NCBI RefSeq assembly: GCF_900102485.1
Contig: NZ_FNBX01000005.1
Location: 1 to 64,000, forward strand
Reading direction: 5' to 3'
DNA from: Desulfovibrio legallii
GTDB lineage: Bacteria; Desulfobacterota; Desulfovibrionia; Desulfovibrionales; Desulfovibrionaceae
DNA: 64,000 nt
A program made the translations under genes and the position numbers. The notes under the pieces were generated by a model. The model did no database searches. It was not told the origin of the DNA and was given only the letters and a program-made list of their open reading frames with translations. This document shows positions 17,901 to 27,338 of this stretch, piece after piece (within the stretch, counting starts at the first letter, position 1; each line of letters starts with the position of its first letter).

Positions 17901-18138
17901 TCTGCACCAGGCCCGGCATGGTGCCGAACTGCCGCTCCAGAGGGGCCGTCACCACCGAGGCCATGACGTCGGGCGAAGCGCCGGGGTAAAACGTCTGCAC
18001 CTGGATGGTGGGGTAGTCGATCTGCGGCAGGGCCGCCACGGGCAGGTAGCGGTACCCCAGCAGCCCGGAAAGCAGCAGGGCCGCCATGAGCAGAGAGGTG
18101 GCCACGGGCCGGAGAATAAAAATGCGCGAAAAATTCAT
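14962..18138 (-). CDS. mdtB: RND multidrug efflux permease, MdtB-like
   Basis: 1,058 residues, starting [25 protein letters not shown]. It carries the RND signatures [13 protein letters not shown] (proton-relay Asp pair), [14 protein letters not shown] and [23 protein letters not shown], with two large periplasmic loops. It is first in the leftward pair with mdtC, which it overlaps by 4 bp. MdtB/MdtC of enterobacteria form a heterotrimer exporting bile salts, novobiocin and others; that substrate range is family knowledge, not seen here. No adaptor or outer-membrane channel gene lies beside it; the MdtA homologue is at 50.3-51.7 kb. Confidence 0.9.
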   Translation of the reverse strand: MNFSRIFILRPVATSLLMAALLLSGLLGYRYLPVAALPQIDYPTIQVQTFYPGASPDVMASVVTAPLERQFGTMPGLVQMHSLSTAGASVVTLQFDLSTALDVAEQEVQAAINAADNLLPADLPTPPVYNKVNPADPPVVTLAVTSDAMPLTRLEDLVDTRMAQKISQLPGVGLVTLSGGQRPAVRVRVNPRALAHAGLTLADVRTAIDKANVNDAKGSFDGPERASNLDANDQLTSAAEYARTIIGYANGAPLRLEDVATVAEGAENARLAAYVAGESGDFRPAIVLSVQRQPGANVIGVADAVLRLLPTLQQTLPGHVNVRVVTDRTVTIRATAHDVQLELLLSIGLVIGVIWLFLRNGRATLIPALAVPLSLVGSLGVMHLAGFSLNNLTLMALVIATGFVVDDAIVVIENIARYLEEGRKPLEAALTGAGQIGFTIISLTISLVAVLIPLLFMGDVVGRLFREFAVTLAVTILISAVISLTLTPMLCAVLLRPEMRGAGGLKAEGASGGFFPRLLAWYEQRLDWVLAHQGLTLAVTVGTLALTALLYALVPKGFFPVQDTGVIQGLAEAPQDASFSAMAGRQRELAQVILQDPAVAEVVFFVGVDGVNQSPATSRLNIALKPLAERDARAPAIARRIMARAAALPGMRLYLQPVQDLTIEDRVARSQYQFTVEALNRGQLETWVPQLTAALQRRPELDLAASDHLPPGRMAWVEINRDAAGRLGISMDAVDNALYDALGQRLVSTIFTQTNQYKVVLETEARFRQSPQDLEHIYVAGGDGKPVPLTSIAAVEERPVQLALARQGQFPVATLSFNVAQGSSLGAAVRAVQEEERALGLPAALRTQFQGAANAFLTSTDNQLWLILAAVVTVYIVLGVLYESYIHPLTILSTLPSAGIGALLALMLAGMELGVVGIIGIILLIGIVKKNAIMMIDFALEGERREGKPPLAAIRQACLLRLRPILMTTLAALLGALPLMLGWGMGAELRRPLGVSMVGGLLVSQVLTLFTTPVVYLWFDRLSRRLRGKGAALPSADRADGEHGPRGAAADAGTGARP

Positions 18139-18208
18139 GGGGATTCCGGGGTGGTGCGAGTACGGAGCGGGTTGGGGCAGGGAAAGGGCCGCGGGGTTTT
18201 GGGCGGTT

Positions 18209-18811
18209 TCAGGCGGGGTCTGCCGCGCGCCGTGCGGACGGCGCGGGCGGACAGCCCGCCCGGCGCTCCGCCGCCAGGGCGATCAGGTCCGCCACGGCCG
18301 CGCAGATCTGTTCCGGCGGCAGGGCGGCGTCCAGGCGGTGGTGGGCGGCGGCGGCGTAGAGGGGCGCGCGCTCGGCCAGCACCCGGGCGGCCTCCTGGGC
18401 CGCGTCCAGACCCGTCAGGCTGGGGCGCTGGGCGGCCTGCGGGTCGCAGGCCAGGCGCGCGGCCAGCAGCGCGGCAGGCGCTTCCAGGTAAAGAACCACG
18501 CCCTGCGCGCGCATGTAAGCGCGGTTTTCCGCGGCCAGCACCATGCCGCCGCCCGTGGCCACCACAACGCCCCCAGGATGCGCGGCCGCGGCCGCGCGCA
18601 GGGCTGCGCTTTCCCGGCGGCGAAAGCCGGGCCAGCCTTCGGCCGCCACAATTTCCGCCACGGTTTTGCCCGTGGACGCGGCCACGGCCGCGTCCGTATC
18701 CACAAAAGGCAGGCCCAGCCGTCGGGCCAGGACGCGCCCCACAGTGGTCTTGCCCGACGCCCGCGCGCCCACCAGAAAGACCAGGGACGGGGAGGTTGCG
18801 TTTTCTTGCAT
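18209..18811 (-). CDS. aroL: Shikimate kinase (AroL type)
   Basis: 200 residues. Walker [10 protein letters not shown] (15-23), shikimate-binding FVDTDAAV and FRRRESAAL, the ATGGG loop, and the lid RPSLTG near residue 128. It phosphorylates shikimate at the 3-OH in aromatic amino acid synthesis. The sequence follows AroL more than AroK ([21 protein letters not shown], ...[17 protein letters not shown]). The C-terminal ~20 residues are an Arg/Ala/Pro-rich tail beyond the usual end. It lies between mdtB and the M24 peptidase with no sign of a shared pathway. Confidence 0.9.
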   Translation of the reverse strand: MQENATSPSLVFLVGARASGKTTVGRVLARRLGLPFVDTDAAVAASTGKTVAEIVAAEGWPGFRRRESAALRAAAAAHPGGVVVATGGGMVLAAENRAYMRAQGVVLYLEAPAALLAARLACDPQAAQRPSLTGLDAAQEAARVLAERAPLYAAAAHHRLDAALPPEQICAAVADLIALAAERRAGCPPAPSARRAADPA

Positions 18812-18862
18812 GGCAGGCCCGATTCCTTCACGCGGGGCGGACGGCGTGCGCCGTCCCTTCCC

Positions 18863-19936
18863 CTACAGTATTCTGACGCCGTCCTCTTCCACCAGCACCG
18901 TGTATTCCCAGCGCACGCCGCCCCACTGGGGGTAGTAGAGGCCCGGCTCCACCGTAACGGTCATGCCCGGCCGGAGCGCGCCCTGGGCGCGGGGGGAGAG
19001 GCTGGGGGCCTCGTGGGTTTCCAGGCCCACACCGTGGCCCAGCCCGTGGGTAAAGGCCTGGGCCGCGTCCGCTTTTTCAAAGACCCGGCGGGCCAGGGCA
19101 TAGGCCTCGGCCAGGGGCAGACCGGGCCGCATGGCCTTAAGGGCGGCCTCCTGGGCGGCGCGGGTCAGCTCCAGGGCGCGGCTGAAGGCCGCCGTGGGGG
19201 CCTCGCCCACCCAGAAGGTGCGGGTCTGGTCTGAGCAGTAGGCCTCTACCCGGCAGCCCACGTCAATAAGCACCGGGCAGTTTTCCGTAATCGTGTCCGC
19301 GCCGGGCACGGCGTGGGGCAGGGCCGCATTTTTGCCCACGGCCACAATATTGGCAAAGGCCAGCTCCGTGGCCCCGTTTTCACGGAAAAAACGCTCAATG
19401 GCCCAGCTCAGTTCGCTTTCGCTGCGGCCCGGAGTCAGCTCCCCCGCCACCCAGTCCAGCATTTTGTGGTTGAGGGCAAAGGATTTTTCCAGCGCGGCGA
19501 TTTCGGCGGCGTCCTTGATCAGGCGCAGGTCTTCCACCAGGCCGTCGGCGGCCTCCAGGCACAGGCCGGGCCCGGCCTGGGTCAGGGCCCTGGCAAAGGC
19601 CAGGCTCACGCCGCGGGCCTCCAGGCCCACGCGGCCGCCGCAGCGGCGCAGCAGGCGGCAGAGCCCTTCCACGCCGTCGCCGCCGTAAATAAAAATGCGG
19701 TCTTCGTCCCACAGCCGGGCGGCGGCATCGGCGTAGCGGGCGTCAGTGGCCAGCCAGTCCCGCCCGTCGGCGGTGACGACCAGGCGGCCGGCGCTTTCGT
19801 TGCACTGCGGATCGTGCAGTTCAAAGCCGGAAAGATAGTAGCGGTTGGCGGCGTGGCTTACCAGCAAGGCGTCCAGGCCGCGGGCGCGCATGGCCCGACG
19901 CAGATTTTCGCGCCGGGCGGCGTAGGTTTGCTTCAT
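18863..19936 (-). CDS. M24 family metallopeptidase (Xaa-Pro aminopeptidase type)
   Basis: 357 residues. A creatinase-like N-domain (MKQTYAARRENLRRAMRARGLDALLVSHAANRYYLSGF) is followed by the pita-bread catalytic domain. Its five metal ligands are visible: Asp in VLIDVGCRV, Asp in CSDQTRTF, His in THGLGHGVGLETHE, Glu in VTVEPGLYY and Glu in VRWEYTVLV. It should remove N-terminal residues next to proline in the cytoplasm. ATG at 19936 is preferred over an in-frame GTG at 19945, which sits too close to the GGAG site. It could be named PepP or PepQ; the sequence alone does not settle aminopeptidase against dipeptidase. Confidence 0.88.
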   Translation of the reverse strand: MKQTYAARRENLRRAMRARGLDALLVSHAANRYYLSGFELHDPQCNESAGRLVVTADGRDWLATDARYADAAARLWDEDRIFIYGGDGVEGLCRLLRRCGGRVGLEARGVSLAFARALTQAGPGLCLEAADGLVEDLRLIKDAAEIAALEKSFALNHKMLDWVAGELTPGRSESELSWAIERFFRENGATELAFANIVAVGKNAALPHAVPGADTITENCPVLIDVGCRVEAYCSDQTRTFWVGEAPTAAFSRALELTRAAQEAALKAMRPGLPLAEAYALARRVFEKADAAQAFTHGLGHGVGLETHEAPSLSPRAQGALRPGMTVTVEPGLYYPQWGGVRWEYTVLVEEDGVRIL

Positions 19937-20040
19937 GGTGCACACTCTCCTGTTTGCAGTGTAGCGTCTTGCGGGCCGACTGAAAAGGGCGCGGAGCCGA
20001 ACAGCCCCACGCCCTGTTTTTTCAAATGGTTACATTGCCG

Positions 20041-22131
20041 TCAGCCCTGCTGCATGGCGGTGATGAGCTCCTGCAGGCGTTGGGCCTGGGCCGTAAGGTG
20101 GCCCACGGCCTCGGCGGCCTCGTGCATGGCCTCCGTGTTCTGGGCGGCAATGGCGTTGACCTGAACAATGGACTGGTTGATCTCTTCACTGGCGGCGGAC
20201 TGCTCCTCGCCGGCGGCGGCGATGGCGCGCACCTGATCGGCGGCGGCCTCCACCTGGCTCACGATCTGCCGCAGGGCCTCGCCGGACTGGCTGGCGAAGC
20301 CGGTGGCGGTCTGCACTTCCTTGAGGGCGTTGTCCATGCCGGTCACGCTTTTGTCCGCGCTTTCCTGGATGGCGGCGATGGCGCTGCCCACGTCCTTGGT
20401 GGCGGTCATGGTTTTTTCCGCCAGTTTGCGCACTTCGTCGGCCACCACGGCAAAGCCGCGCCCGGCCTCGCCCGCGCGGGCGGCCTCAATGGCCGCGTTG
20501 AGGGCCAGCAGATTGGTCTGATCCGCAATGTCCGAGATGACGCCCATAATCCGGCTGATGGCCTGGGCGTGCGCGTCGAGGCGGGTCATGTCTTCCTTGA
20601 GCTCCAGGGAGACGGCCTGGACCTGATCGATGCTCTGCAGGGCCTTACCCACGATGTCCGCCCCCGATACGGCCCCGGCCCTGGCTTCGGCGGAAACCCG
20701 CGCCGCGTCGGAGGCGTTTTTGGCCACTTCCTGCACGGAGGCGTTCATCTCGTTCATGGCCGTGGCGGCTTCGTCCAGACGACGGGCGGATTCGCCGGCG
20801 GCCGTGTCAGACTGACCGATGCGCGCGGCCAGCGCCTGCGCGGCGGAGGAAATGACGGCCACCGCTTCTTCCAGATGCCCGGCGGCGGCCAGCATGCCGT
20901 CCCGTTTGGCCTGCTCTGCGGCCTGGCGGGCCTGCTCCGCCTGCTGCGTGGCGGCCTTGGCCAGGCTGGTCTGCTTTTCGGCCTCGGCGCTCTTCTGCTC
21001 CGCCGTGCTGACCATATCTTTGAGGTTGCGCACCATCTCGGCCAGGGCCCCCTGCAGGGCGGCCAGCTCGCCGTAAAAGCCCGCACCGTTCAGCTGTACG
21101 CTCAGATCGCCACCGGCGATCTGCCGGGCCGAGGCCACCAGCTTGTCCAGGGGCCGGTTGATGGAACGGACGATAAGGAAGGAAAGGCCCAAAGCCAGGA
21201 GGGTAATGGCCGCGCTGATAAGGCCCATGGCGCGCATGTCCGCATAGGCGGCGGCGAAGATTTCATCCTTGGCCTGGAGGGCGGCGATCTTCCAGCCGAA
21301 TTCCGTGGAACGCACCGTGGCGAGCATGGGCACGCCCCGCACGGTCACGGCCAGCATGCCGTCCTTAGCGGCCAGCAGGGCTTCCAGGCCGGGATCCTTG
21401 ACTTCCTGACCGATGACCTTGCCGGCAAAGTCCTCGTTTCTGGGGTCGGAAAGGATGCGCCCACCCTGTTCAAGCAGCATGAAGTAGCCGGTCTTGCCGA
21501 AGTTCATGTCCTTGAAGCGGGCGGAAAGCCCCGCCAGGGAAACGTCCACGCCGAGCACGCCGGTGAGGCCGCCTGCCGCGTCAAACATCTTGTGGGTGAC
21601 GGCAAAGACCATCTCGCCGGTATAGGAGAGGTAGCTCTGCGAAATGCCGCAGACCTCCGGGGAGGCTTTGCGCGCCACATACCAGGGCCGCCTGGACATG
21701 TCGAAGCCCGGAGCCACCTCCGCATTGTCAAAGGAGGAGGCGTAGTTGCCGTCCTCATAACCGGCGTAGACCTCGGCATAGTCCGCATAGGCCTTGTCCA
21801 TGCGCACAAATTTGCGCAGCACGTTCCGCGCCGTCCAGGAAAGGTCCTTGTGGCGAAACACAGATTTGCTGGTCGTGGATTTGTAGGTGGGGAAGGCGTC
21901 GCCCGCGGCGGCCACGTCCGGATCCTTGGCCAGGAGCGCGGCGTTGTTCTCGGCCGTGTGCAGGAACTGGGTCACATAAACGCCCATAAGGCGCAGCTGC
22001 CGCTGGACCGCAGTGCGGTAAGCGTCTTCCGCCTCCTGGCGCAGCGAAAAGGCGGCGTTGGTCATGATGCCCGCCGCCAGGAGGACGGTGGTGAGAAGAA
22101 AGCCCAGAATAATGCGCAGACGTATGCTCAT
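20041..22131 (-). CDS. Methyl-accepting chemotaxis protein with dCache sensor
   Basis: 696 residues. First membrane helix 7-29, a periplasmic double-Cache region to about 290 ([34 protein letters not shown]), second membrane helix ~300-320, HAMP ([24 protein letters not shown]) and a long signalling coiled coil. The hairpin tip [43 protein letters not shown] binds CheW/CheA. The Cache family usually binds amino acids or small organic acids; the ligand here is unknown. A Gln/Glu/Ala-rich helical insert ([35 protein letters not shown]) lies between HAMP and the signalling domain. No CheW-binding partner genes are nearby. Confidence 0.93.
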   Translation of the reverse strand: MSIRLRIILGFLLTTVLLAAGIMTNAAFSLRQEAEDAYRTAVQRQLRLMGVYVTQFLHTAENNAALLAKDPDVAAAGDAFPTYKSTTSKSVFRHKDLSWTARNVLRKFVRMDKAYADYAEVYAGYEDGNYASSFDNAEVAPGFDMSRRPWYVARKASPEVCGISQSYLSYTGEMVFAVTHKMFDAAGGLTGVLGVDVSLAGLSARFKDMNFGKTGYFMLLEQGGRILSDPRNEDFAGKVIGQEVKDPGLEALLAAKDGMLAVTVRGVPMLATVRSTEFGWKIAALQAKDEIFAAAYADMRAMGLISAAITLLALGLSFLIVRSINRPLDKLVASARQIAGGDLSVQLNGAGFYGELAALQGALAEMVRNLKDMVSTAEQKSAEAEKQTSLAKAATQQAEQARQAAEQAKRDGMLAAAGHLEEAVAVISSAAQALAARIGQSDTAAGESARRLDEAATAMNEMNASVQEVAKNASDAARVSAEARAGAVSGADIVGKALQSIDQVQAVSLELKEDMTRLDAHAQAISRIMGVISDIADQTNLLALNAAIEAARAGEAGRGFAVVADEVRKLAEKTMTATKDVGSAIAAIQESADKSVTGMDNALKEVQTATGFASQSGEALRQIVSQVEAAADQVRAIAAAGEEQSAASEEINQSIVQVNAIAAQNTEAMHEAAEAVGHLTAQAQRLQELITAMQQG

Positions 22132-22686
22132 GCGTCACCTGTCTTTGCCCGCCGCATCTGGCGACGGGGAACGCGGCGGGGGGATGGGACGGCCGGCGCT
22201 CCGCAATCCGGCCTTGACGCCGCCGGCCCCCGTGGACGCGAAATGGACGGCGCGATTGTTCCGCCGCCCTTCTTATCGGCACGGTGCAAAAAAAGTTAGG
22301 GAGAGTATCTGCGCCGCCCCGCGTGATGATTGAACAATATCCATAAAAAATGAAATTTAATATCAATAAAAGCCGCGCGGACAAAGCCGCAGCGCGCCAG
22401 GGCAGTTCAACTTTGAAATGTCCTGGCGGCTGCGCGAGCAGACGCCCGCTGTGGAGGCATAAGTGCAATTTATTTGCGCTGTTAAGCGCCGAAACGAGCG
22501 TGCGTCAACGTTGAGAATGCCTATTCGCAACGTTAATCTGCTCTATGGATAGCGCCGGACGCATTGCCAGAGCTGCCAGGGGGCCTTATCCTTCAAGGCA
22601 AGGCGAAGCCCTCGCGCAGGCCGCGCGGGGGCTGGCCTTGCAACAGTACCCAAGCAACCAACGGCCACGGCCGTCAAGGATTCTCC
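22132..22686. other. 555-bp divergent intergenic region
   Basis: No gene is seen between the chemoreceptor start and the pirin gene. Bases ~22330-22375 are AT-rich on both strands and probably hold the chemoreceptor promoter. Copy A of the structured repeat fills 22401-22544. The rest up to the pirin ribosome site has no feature I can name. Confidence 0.5.
22401..22544 (+). repeat. Intergenic structured repeat, copy A
   Basis: 144 bp in the order hairpin 1 (GGCAGTTCAA-N2-TTGAAATGTCC, flanked by CCAG/CTGG), a spacer GGCGGCTGCGCGAGCAGACG..., hairpin 2 (GCAA-TTTAT-TTGC), GTTAAGCGC, then hairpin 3 (AACGTTG...CAACGTT) and the end motif ATCTGCTCT. It is about 143 bp before the pirin gene, in the same direction, and 270 bp before the divergent chemoreceptor. 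Closest to copy C, which differs in hairpin 3 by paired changes that keep the stem. Confidence 0.8.
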
Positions 22687-23550
22687 ATGAACTACAGAAC
22701 CGTTACGGACGACGTTACCGGCCGCCGCACCACGGACGGCGCGGGCGTGCGCCTGGTCCGCGTGCTGGGCGACCCCACAGTGGCGCGCTTTGATCCCTTT
22801 CTGATGCTGGACGCCTTTGATTCCCGCGATCCGCAGGACTACGTCAAGGGCTTTCCCCTGCATCCCCACCGGGGCATTGAAACCTTTACCTATCTGATCG
22901 CCGGCGAGATCGACCACAAGGACAGCCTGGGCAACGCCGGGGCCATCCGCGACGGCGACTGCCAGTGGATGACCGCCGGCAGCGGCATCCTGCATGAGGA
23001 AATGCCCCGCGCCTCGCCGCGCATGCTGGGCCTGCAGCTCTGGATCAACCTGCCCCGCAGGGACAAGATGGCCCCGCCCCAATACCGGGACATCACTGCC
23101 GCCCAGGTGCCGCGCCTGGATGAAGAAAGCGCCCTGGTGGCCGTGGTGGCCGGCGAGTATGCGGGCGTGGCGGGCGCGGCCCAAGGGGACTATGTGCCCG
23201 TGCGCTTTCTGGACGTGACCCTCAGACCCGGCAAAACCTGGACGACGGCTGTCCCACCGCAGGACACGGCCTTCGCCTACATTCTGGAAGGCGCGGCCGC
23301 CCTGGCCCCGGCGGGCACGCCCCTGGAAGCGCGCCACGCCTGCCTGCTGGGCGCGGGCGATACGGCGGCCTTTACCGGCGGCTCGCAGGGCGCGCGGATG
23401 GTGCTGGTTTCCGGCCCGCCCCTGCGCGAGCCCGTGGCCTGGGGCGGCCCCATTGTCATGAATACGGAAGCGGAACTGCGCGCGGCCTACCAGGAGCTGG
23501 AAGACGGCACGTTTATCCGCCATGCCGATCCCGCCCTGCGGCTGCGGTAG
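22687..23550 (+). CDS. Pirin family protein
   Basis: 287 residues with the bicupin signature. The N-terminal cupin has PHPHRGIETFTYLIAGEIDHKDS with metal-binding His positions and GDCQWMTAGSGILHEE, and a C-terminal cupin follows (LRPGKTWTTAV...). Bacterial pirins have been linked to quercetinase-like activity or to regulation of central metabolism; which applies here is unknown. The ATG at 22687 has AAGGA 6 bases upstream. It stands alone between repeat copy A and purE, which reads the other way. Confidence 0.93.
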   Translation: MNYRTVTDDVTGRRTTDGAGVRLVRVLGDPTVARFDPFLMLDAFDSRDPQDYVKGFPLHPHRGIETFTYLIAGEIDHKDSLGNAGAIRDGDCQWMTAGSGILHEEMPRASPRMLGLQLWINLPRRDKMAPPQYRDITAAQVPRLDEESALVAVVAGEYAGVAGAAQGDYVPVRFLDVTLRPGKTWTTAVPPQDTAFAYILEGAAALAPAGTPLEARHACLLGAGDTAAFTGGSQGARMVLVSGPPLREPVAWGGPIVMNTEAELRAAYQELEDGTFIRHADPALRLR

Positions 23551-23591
23551 ACGACAAAAATCCCGCGCGCAAAGGGCGGACGGCCAACAGG

Positions 23592-24089
23592 TCAGGCGTA
23601 TCTGGCGCTGATTTCCTCGCCCGCGGCGGCCACGTCGGCCCGCATTTTTTCGCGGGCGCTTTCCATCTTTGCGGCCAGAGCCGGATCGCCCAGGGCCAGA
23701 ATCTGCGCGGCCAGCCAGGCCGCATTGCGCGCTCCGGCCTTATCCAGGGCCACGGTGGCCACCGGGAAACCGGGGGGCATCTGCACGGTGGAGAAAAGCG
23801 CGTCCATGCCCGCCAGGCTCGCGCCGCCGATGGGGATGCCAATGACCGGGCGGATGGTGCGGGCGGCTACGGCCCCGGCCAGGTGCGCGGCCATGCCCGC
23901 CGCGCAGATGAAAACCTGCGCGCCTTCGGCCTCGTAGCGGCGCACCAGCTCCACGGTGCGGTCCGGGGTGCGGTGGGCCGAGCTGACAGTCATAACGCAG
24001 CTCACGCCCAGGCCCCGCAGCACGTCCACACAGGGGGCCACTTTCTCCTCGTCAGATCTGGACCCCATAAAAATAACCACTTGCGGCAT
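23592..24089 (-). CDS. purE: N5-carboxyaminoimidazole ribonucleotide mutase
   Basis: 165 residues, class I PurE length. The motifs MGSRSDEE at the N-terminus, [10 protein letters not shown] with the catalytic His, and [23 protein letters not shown] are all present. It converts N5-CAIR to CAIR in purine synthesis. It lies 62 bp after purD in the same direction, so the two probably form one transcript. No purK is seen next to it in the window. Confidence 0.95.
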   Translation of the reverse strand: MPQVVIFMGSRSDEEKVAPCVDVLRGLGVSCVMTVSSAHRTPDRTVELVRRYEAEGAQVFICAAGMAAHLAGAVAARTIRPVIGIPIGGASLAGMDALFSTVQMPPGFPVATVALDKAGARNAAWLAAQILALGDPALAAKMESAREKMRADVAAAGEEISARYA

Positions 24090-24151
24090 AATGCATTCTC
24101 CCTGTTGTCTTGTTGCCCTGCTGCAGGCCGCGCGAACCGGGCAGAAACTCC

Positions 24152-25432
24152 CTACCCTAACCGGCGCAAGCCCTTGTCGCCGATATCCTTGCGATAGAAG
24201 CTCTGGGGCATGCGGATGCGCTCCACAGCGGCGTAAGCGGCCTTTTGCGCGGCGGCCAGGCCGTCGCCCAGCGCGGTGACGCAGAGCACGCGCCCGCCGT
24301 TGGAAAGGATCTGGCCGTCTGTGAGGCTGGTGCCGCTATGGAAAACCTTGACCCCAGGCAGGGCTTCGGCTTCGTCAAGGCCCGCGATGGGCAGGCCCTT
24401 GGGGTAGCTGCCGGGGTAGCCCGCCGCGGCAAGCACCACGCCCAGGGCGGTCTGCGAGCTTTGCTGCAGCTTTGCGGGGTCCAGGCGGCCGTGCACGGCG
24501 TCCAGCATAATGGCGGGCAGATCGCCCTGAAGGCGCATGAGCAGGGGCTGGCATTCCGGGTCGCCGAAGCGCACGTTGTATTCCAGCACCTTGGGGCCCT
24601 GAGCGGTGAGCATGAGGCCCGCGTACAGCACGCCCACAAAGGGGTGGCCGTCCTTGGCCAGCACGCGCAGGATGGGCCGCACTGTGGCGTCGGCCATGGC
24701 CTCCAGCTGGTCGTCGGGCAGCACGGGCGCGGGGCTGTAGGCCCCCATGCCGCCGGTGTTGGGGCCCTGGTCCCCATCGTAGACGCGCTTGTGGTCCTGG
24801 GCCGAGGGCAGGGGCAGGGCGCGTTCGCCGTCGCAAAGGCAAAGGAAGGAGGCTTCCTCGCCCACCAGGCATTCTTCAATCACCACCAGGTTGCCCGCGT
24901 CGCCGAAGGCGCGGAGGCCCATGATTTCGTCCACGGCGGCCAGGGCCTCGGCCTCTGTCTGGGCCACAATGACGCCCTTGCCCGCGGCCAGGCCGTCGGC
25001 CTTGACCACCAGGGGCGCGCCCACGCGGCGGATATGCTCCCGGGCCGCGGCGGCCTCGCTGAACACGGCGCTTTGGGCTGTGGGCACCCCGGCGCGGCGC
25101 ATGATCTCCTTGGCAAAGGCCTTGCTGCCTTCCAGGCGCGCGCCATACGCGTCGGGCCCAAAGCAGGGAATGCCCGCCGCGCGCATGCGGTCGGCGATGC
25201 CCAGGGTCAGGGGCAGCTCCGGCCCCGGCGCCACGAGGTCAATGCGTTCGGCCTGGGCCAAGGCCACCAGGCCGTCCAGGTCGTCCACGGCCACGGGCAC
25301 GTTGCGCGCGCCGTCGCGCGCGGTGCCGCCGTTGCCCGGCGCGGCCAGCACGGCGCTGACCTGCGGGCTCTGCAGAAATTTCCAGACCAGGGCGTGTTCC
25401 CGCCCGCCGGAACCGATTACCAGGATGCGCAT
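24152..25432 (-). CDS. purD: Phosphoribosylamine-glycine ligase
   Basis: 426 residues, standard for GARS. N-terminal [19 protein letters not shown], the ATP-grasp core ([67 protein letters not shown]) and the closing [23 protein letters not shown] are all present. It joins glycine to phosphoribosylamine in purine synthesis. It precedes purE in the same leftward unit. Confidence 0.96.
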   Translation of the reverse strand: MRILVIGSGGREHALVWKFLQSPQVSAVLAAPGNGGTARDGARNVPVAVDDLDGLVALAQAERIDLVAPGPELPLTLGIADRMRAAGIPCFGPDAYGARLEGSKAFAKEIMRRAGVPTAQSAVFSEAAAAREHIRRVGAPLVVKADGLAAGKGVIVAQTEAEALAAVDEIMGLRAFGDAGNLVVIEECLVGEEASFLCLCDGERALPLPSAQDHKRVYDGDQGPNTGGMGAYSPAPVLPDDQLEAMADATVRPILRVLAKDGHPFVGVLYAGLMLTAQGPKVLEYNVRFGDPECQPLLMRLQGDLPAIMLDAVHGRLDPAKLQQSSQTALGVVLAAAGYPGSYPKGLPIAGLDEAEALPGVKVFHSGTSLTDGQILSNGGRVLCVTALGDGLAAAQKAAYAAVERIRMPQSFYRKDIGDKGLRRLG

Positions 25433-25453
25433 GATTCTTCCCTGTTGCCGGTG

Positions 25454-25486
25454 AAAAAAAAGGCGGCCCGGCCGGACCGGACCGCC
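25454..25486 (-). terminator. Rho-independent terminator after the FG-GAP protein gene
   Basis: On the leftward strand GGCGGTCCGG (25486-25477), loop TCCGG, CCGGGCCGCC (25471-25462), then eight T (25461-25454). The stem is 10 bp with one G-T pair. It starts 15 bp after the stop of the FG-GAP gene and separates it from purD. Confidence 0.92.
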
Positions 25487-25500
25487 CCTGAAAGGCCCGC

Positions 25501-27168
25501 CTAACGGCCGGGCGTGACCTCAAAGTCGCTCAGGTCCGCGGGCACGTTGGGGTCTGTGGCCGAAACGTCCAGCGGATACGCGGTGATCATGCTCTGGCGG
25601 CTGCCGATGCCCAAATCGGGCGAAGTGTTCAGGCCCACCACCAGGTCCAGCACGCCGTCGTTGTTCACGTCGGCCAGGTCCACTTCAGCCACGGAGCCGC
25701 GGATGCGCCGGGTCTTCCACTTGAGGCCCAGGCCCACGCCGTCCCAGTACAGGGCGTGGATTTCGCCCTGGGGGAAGTAGCGGTAGCGGTCAAAGACCTG
25801 CGAAGCCGTGGAAATGGGCTTGTTGACCAACAGAACATACTCGCCGGTGCTGCCGATGTCCGCGGCGATGAGCCGCATGGGCGCGTAGTACTTGCTGGGG
25901 AGCTGATAGTTTTTGTCCACGCCCAGGCCGGGCATGCCTTTGTAGTGGTCCATGCCCGTGGCGGAGCCGGAGAAACGCTCCATAGTGGTGTGGATGAGGG
26001 AATTGCCGTGGCCCTGAAAAACCTTGAGCCGCTCGGTATCCGTAAGCATGATGAGCTGGTCGCCCTTGTTCTGACGGCCACCGGGCAGCCAGACGATGTT
26101 GAAGGGCGTGGCCCCGGAGGGCACGTCAATGCGGGTGCCCAGGGCAAACTTGCCGCCGGACCGGACCATGATGTGCACGCCGGGGGCGAAGAGCTTGATG
26201 GAATCCCAGCCCTGGCCCACCAGGGTGGGGGTGTAGGTGGGGGGCAGGCGCACCACGCTCATGAAGTAGGGCACGCGCTCGGCAAACTGGCGCAGCTTGT
26301 TGCCCTTGAAGCTGTAAATATAGCTGTAGGGGCGGTTGCTGTCCTCCTCAAAAGTGGCCACCACCAGCTCGGCGGCCCGGTCGCGGTCCAGATCGATGGC
26401 CCGCATGGAGAAGCAGACGTTGGAGCGGGTAATGGAGGTCTCGCCCAGCAGCTTGAGTTTGCCGTCGGGCTGCCAGCTGTAGATGCGCAGGTCGTGGTCG
26501 CCCAGCACGGCGATTTCATTCTTGCCGTCGCCGTTAAAGTCGCCCACGGCCATGTCCACCATATTGTAGGGCAGGCGCTGGCTGCGCAGGCGGGAGCCGT
26601 CGCTGGCCCCGGACCCCTGGTAGCGAAACTGCGGGTTAAGGTAAACCTGCTGCTGGCCCGTCTCATTGACCAGGATGTCGCCGCGGGGCGTGGAGCCGCT
26701 CGCGGCGGTCATGCCCGGCGCGCGCACGGCCGCCACGCCAAAGAAATCCTGCCCCAGGGCGGCGGTCAGCTGCTGCACCGTGGCCGTGAGGGAGCTCACC
26801 GGGCCTTGCTCGGTCTTGCTCCAGGTTTTTCCGGCCGCGTCCACGCCGTTAACCGTTACGGTGCTCTGGCCGCCCACCACGCTTACGGAGCCCCAGACGG
26901 CCGCGTCCGCCCCGGCGGCCTTCAGGGCCTGCCGCGCCTCGGCCTGGGAGCCTGCCTTGGTCTGGCCGGTACGCGCCTCCAGCACGCCGGGCCGGTTGAG
27001 CCGGCCCTGGATGGTGGCCGGCACCGCCTTGGAAAGATAGCTGTAGCTCTGGGGGGCGTTGACCGCAAAAGGCAGAACCACGGCGCTTCTGGCCGCGGCG
27101 TCGGGGGCCGTGGCCAGACCGAACACCATAAGGCAGAGCGCGAGGGCCAGTGGCAAGGTATATTTCAT
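25501..27168 (-). CDS. Periplasmic FG-GAP/VCBS-repeat protein
   Basis: 555 residues with a clear signal peptide (MKYTLPLALALCLMVFGLATAPDAAARS). Residues ~28-160 form a domain resembling the TolB-N/curli-assembly type fold (AVVLPFAVNAPQSYSYLSKAVPATIQGRLNRPG). Then come FG-GAP blades such as DMAVGDFNGDGKNEIAVLGDHDLRIYSW and DLADVNNDGVLDLVVGLN, with Asp-rich calcium loops as in integrin-like beta propellers. The role is unknown; secretion and propeller suggest envelope binding. ATG at 27168 has AAGGAG 7 bases upstream. A terminator follows directly, so it is a single-gene unit. Confidence 0.75.
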   Translation of the reverse strand: MKYTLPLALALCLMVFGLATAPDAAARSAVVLPFAVNAPQSYSYLSKAVPATIQGRLNRPGVLEARTGQTKAGSQAEARQALKAAGADAAVWGSVSVVGGQSTVTVNGVDAAGKTWSKTEQGPVSSLTATVQQLTAALGQDFFGVAAVRAPGMTAASGSTPRGDILVNETGQQQVYLNPQFRYQGSGASDGSRLRSQRLPYNMVDMAVGDFNGDGKNEIAVLGDHDLRIYSWQPDGKLKLLGETSITRSNVCFSMRAIDLDRDRAAELVVATFEEDSNRPYSYIYSFKGNKLRQFAERVPYFMSVVRLPPTYTPTLVGQGWDSIKLFAPGVHIMVRSGGKFALGTRIDVPSGATPFNIVWLPGGRQNKGDQLIMLTDTERLKVFQGHGNSLIHTTMERFSGSATGMDHYKGMPGLGVDKNYQLPSKYYAPMRLIAADIGSTGEYVLLVNKPISTASQVFDRYRYFPQGEIHALYWDGVGLGLKWKTRRIRGSVAEVDLADVNNDGVLDLVVGLNTSPDLGIGSRQSMITAYPLDVSATDPNVPADLSDFEVTPGR

Positions 27169-27338
27169 TCCACACTCCTTGGGCATGGGCGCACGCCCGA
27201 CGCGACGCGCGGGCGGCTGGAAGGGGCGGCGCGCCCCGATGGATGCGGGCAATCCGCACCGGGGCACTATATCCGCACTTGCGCCGCCGCGCAATACACG
27301 CGCTTGCCTCCAAAGCCGCCTGCCCCTACTATGCGCCC

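Noticed and set aside
16354-18876. 840-codon rightward open frame opposite mdtB and aroL
   Set aside because: Spans two genes on the other strand and has the composition of a GC-rich shadow frame.
22339-22468. Leftward frame giving a LHSGRLLxQPPGHFKVE-type peptide, also seen near 56900
   Set aside because: The peptide similarity comes only from the shared intergenic repeat read in the same frame; no start signals and not a conserved gene.
24090-25453. Search for a purine riboswitch around purD/purE
   Set aside because: The 62-bp and 68-bp gaps are too short and hold only a ribosome site and the FG-GAP gene terminator.
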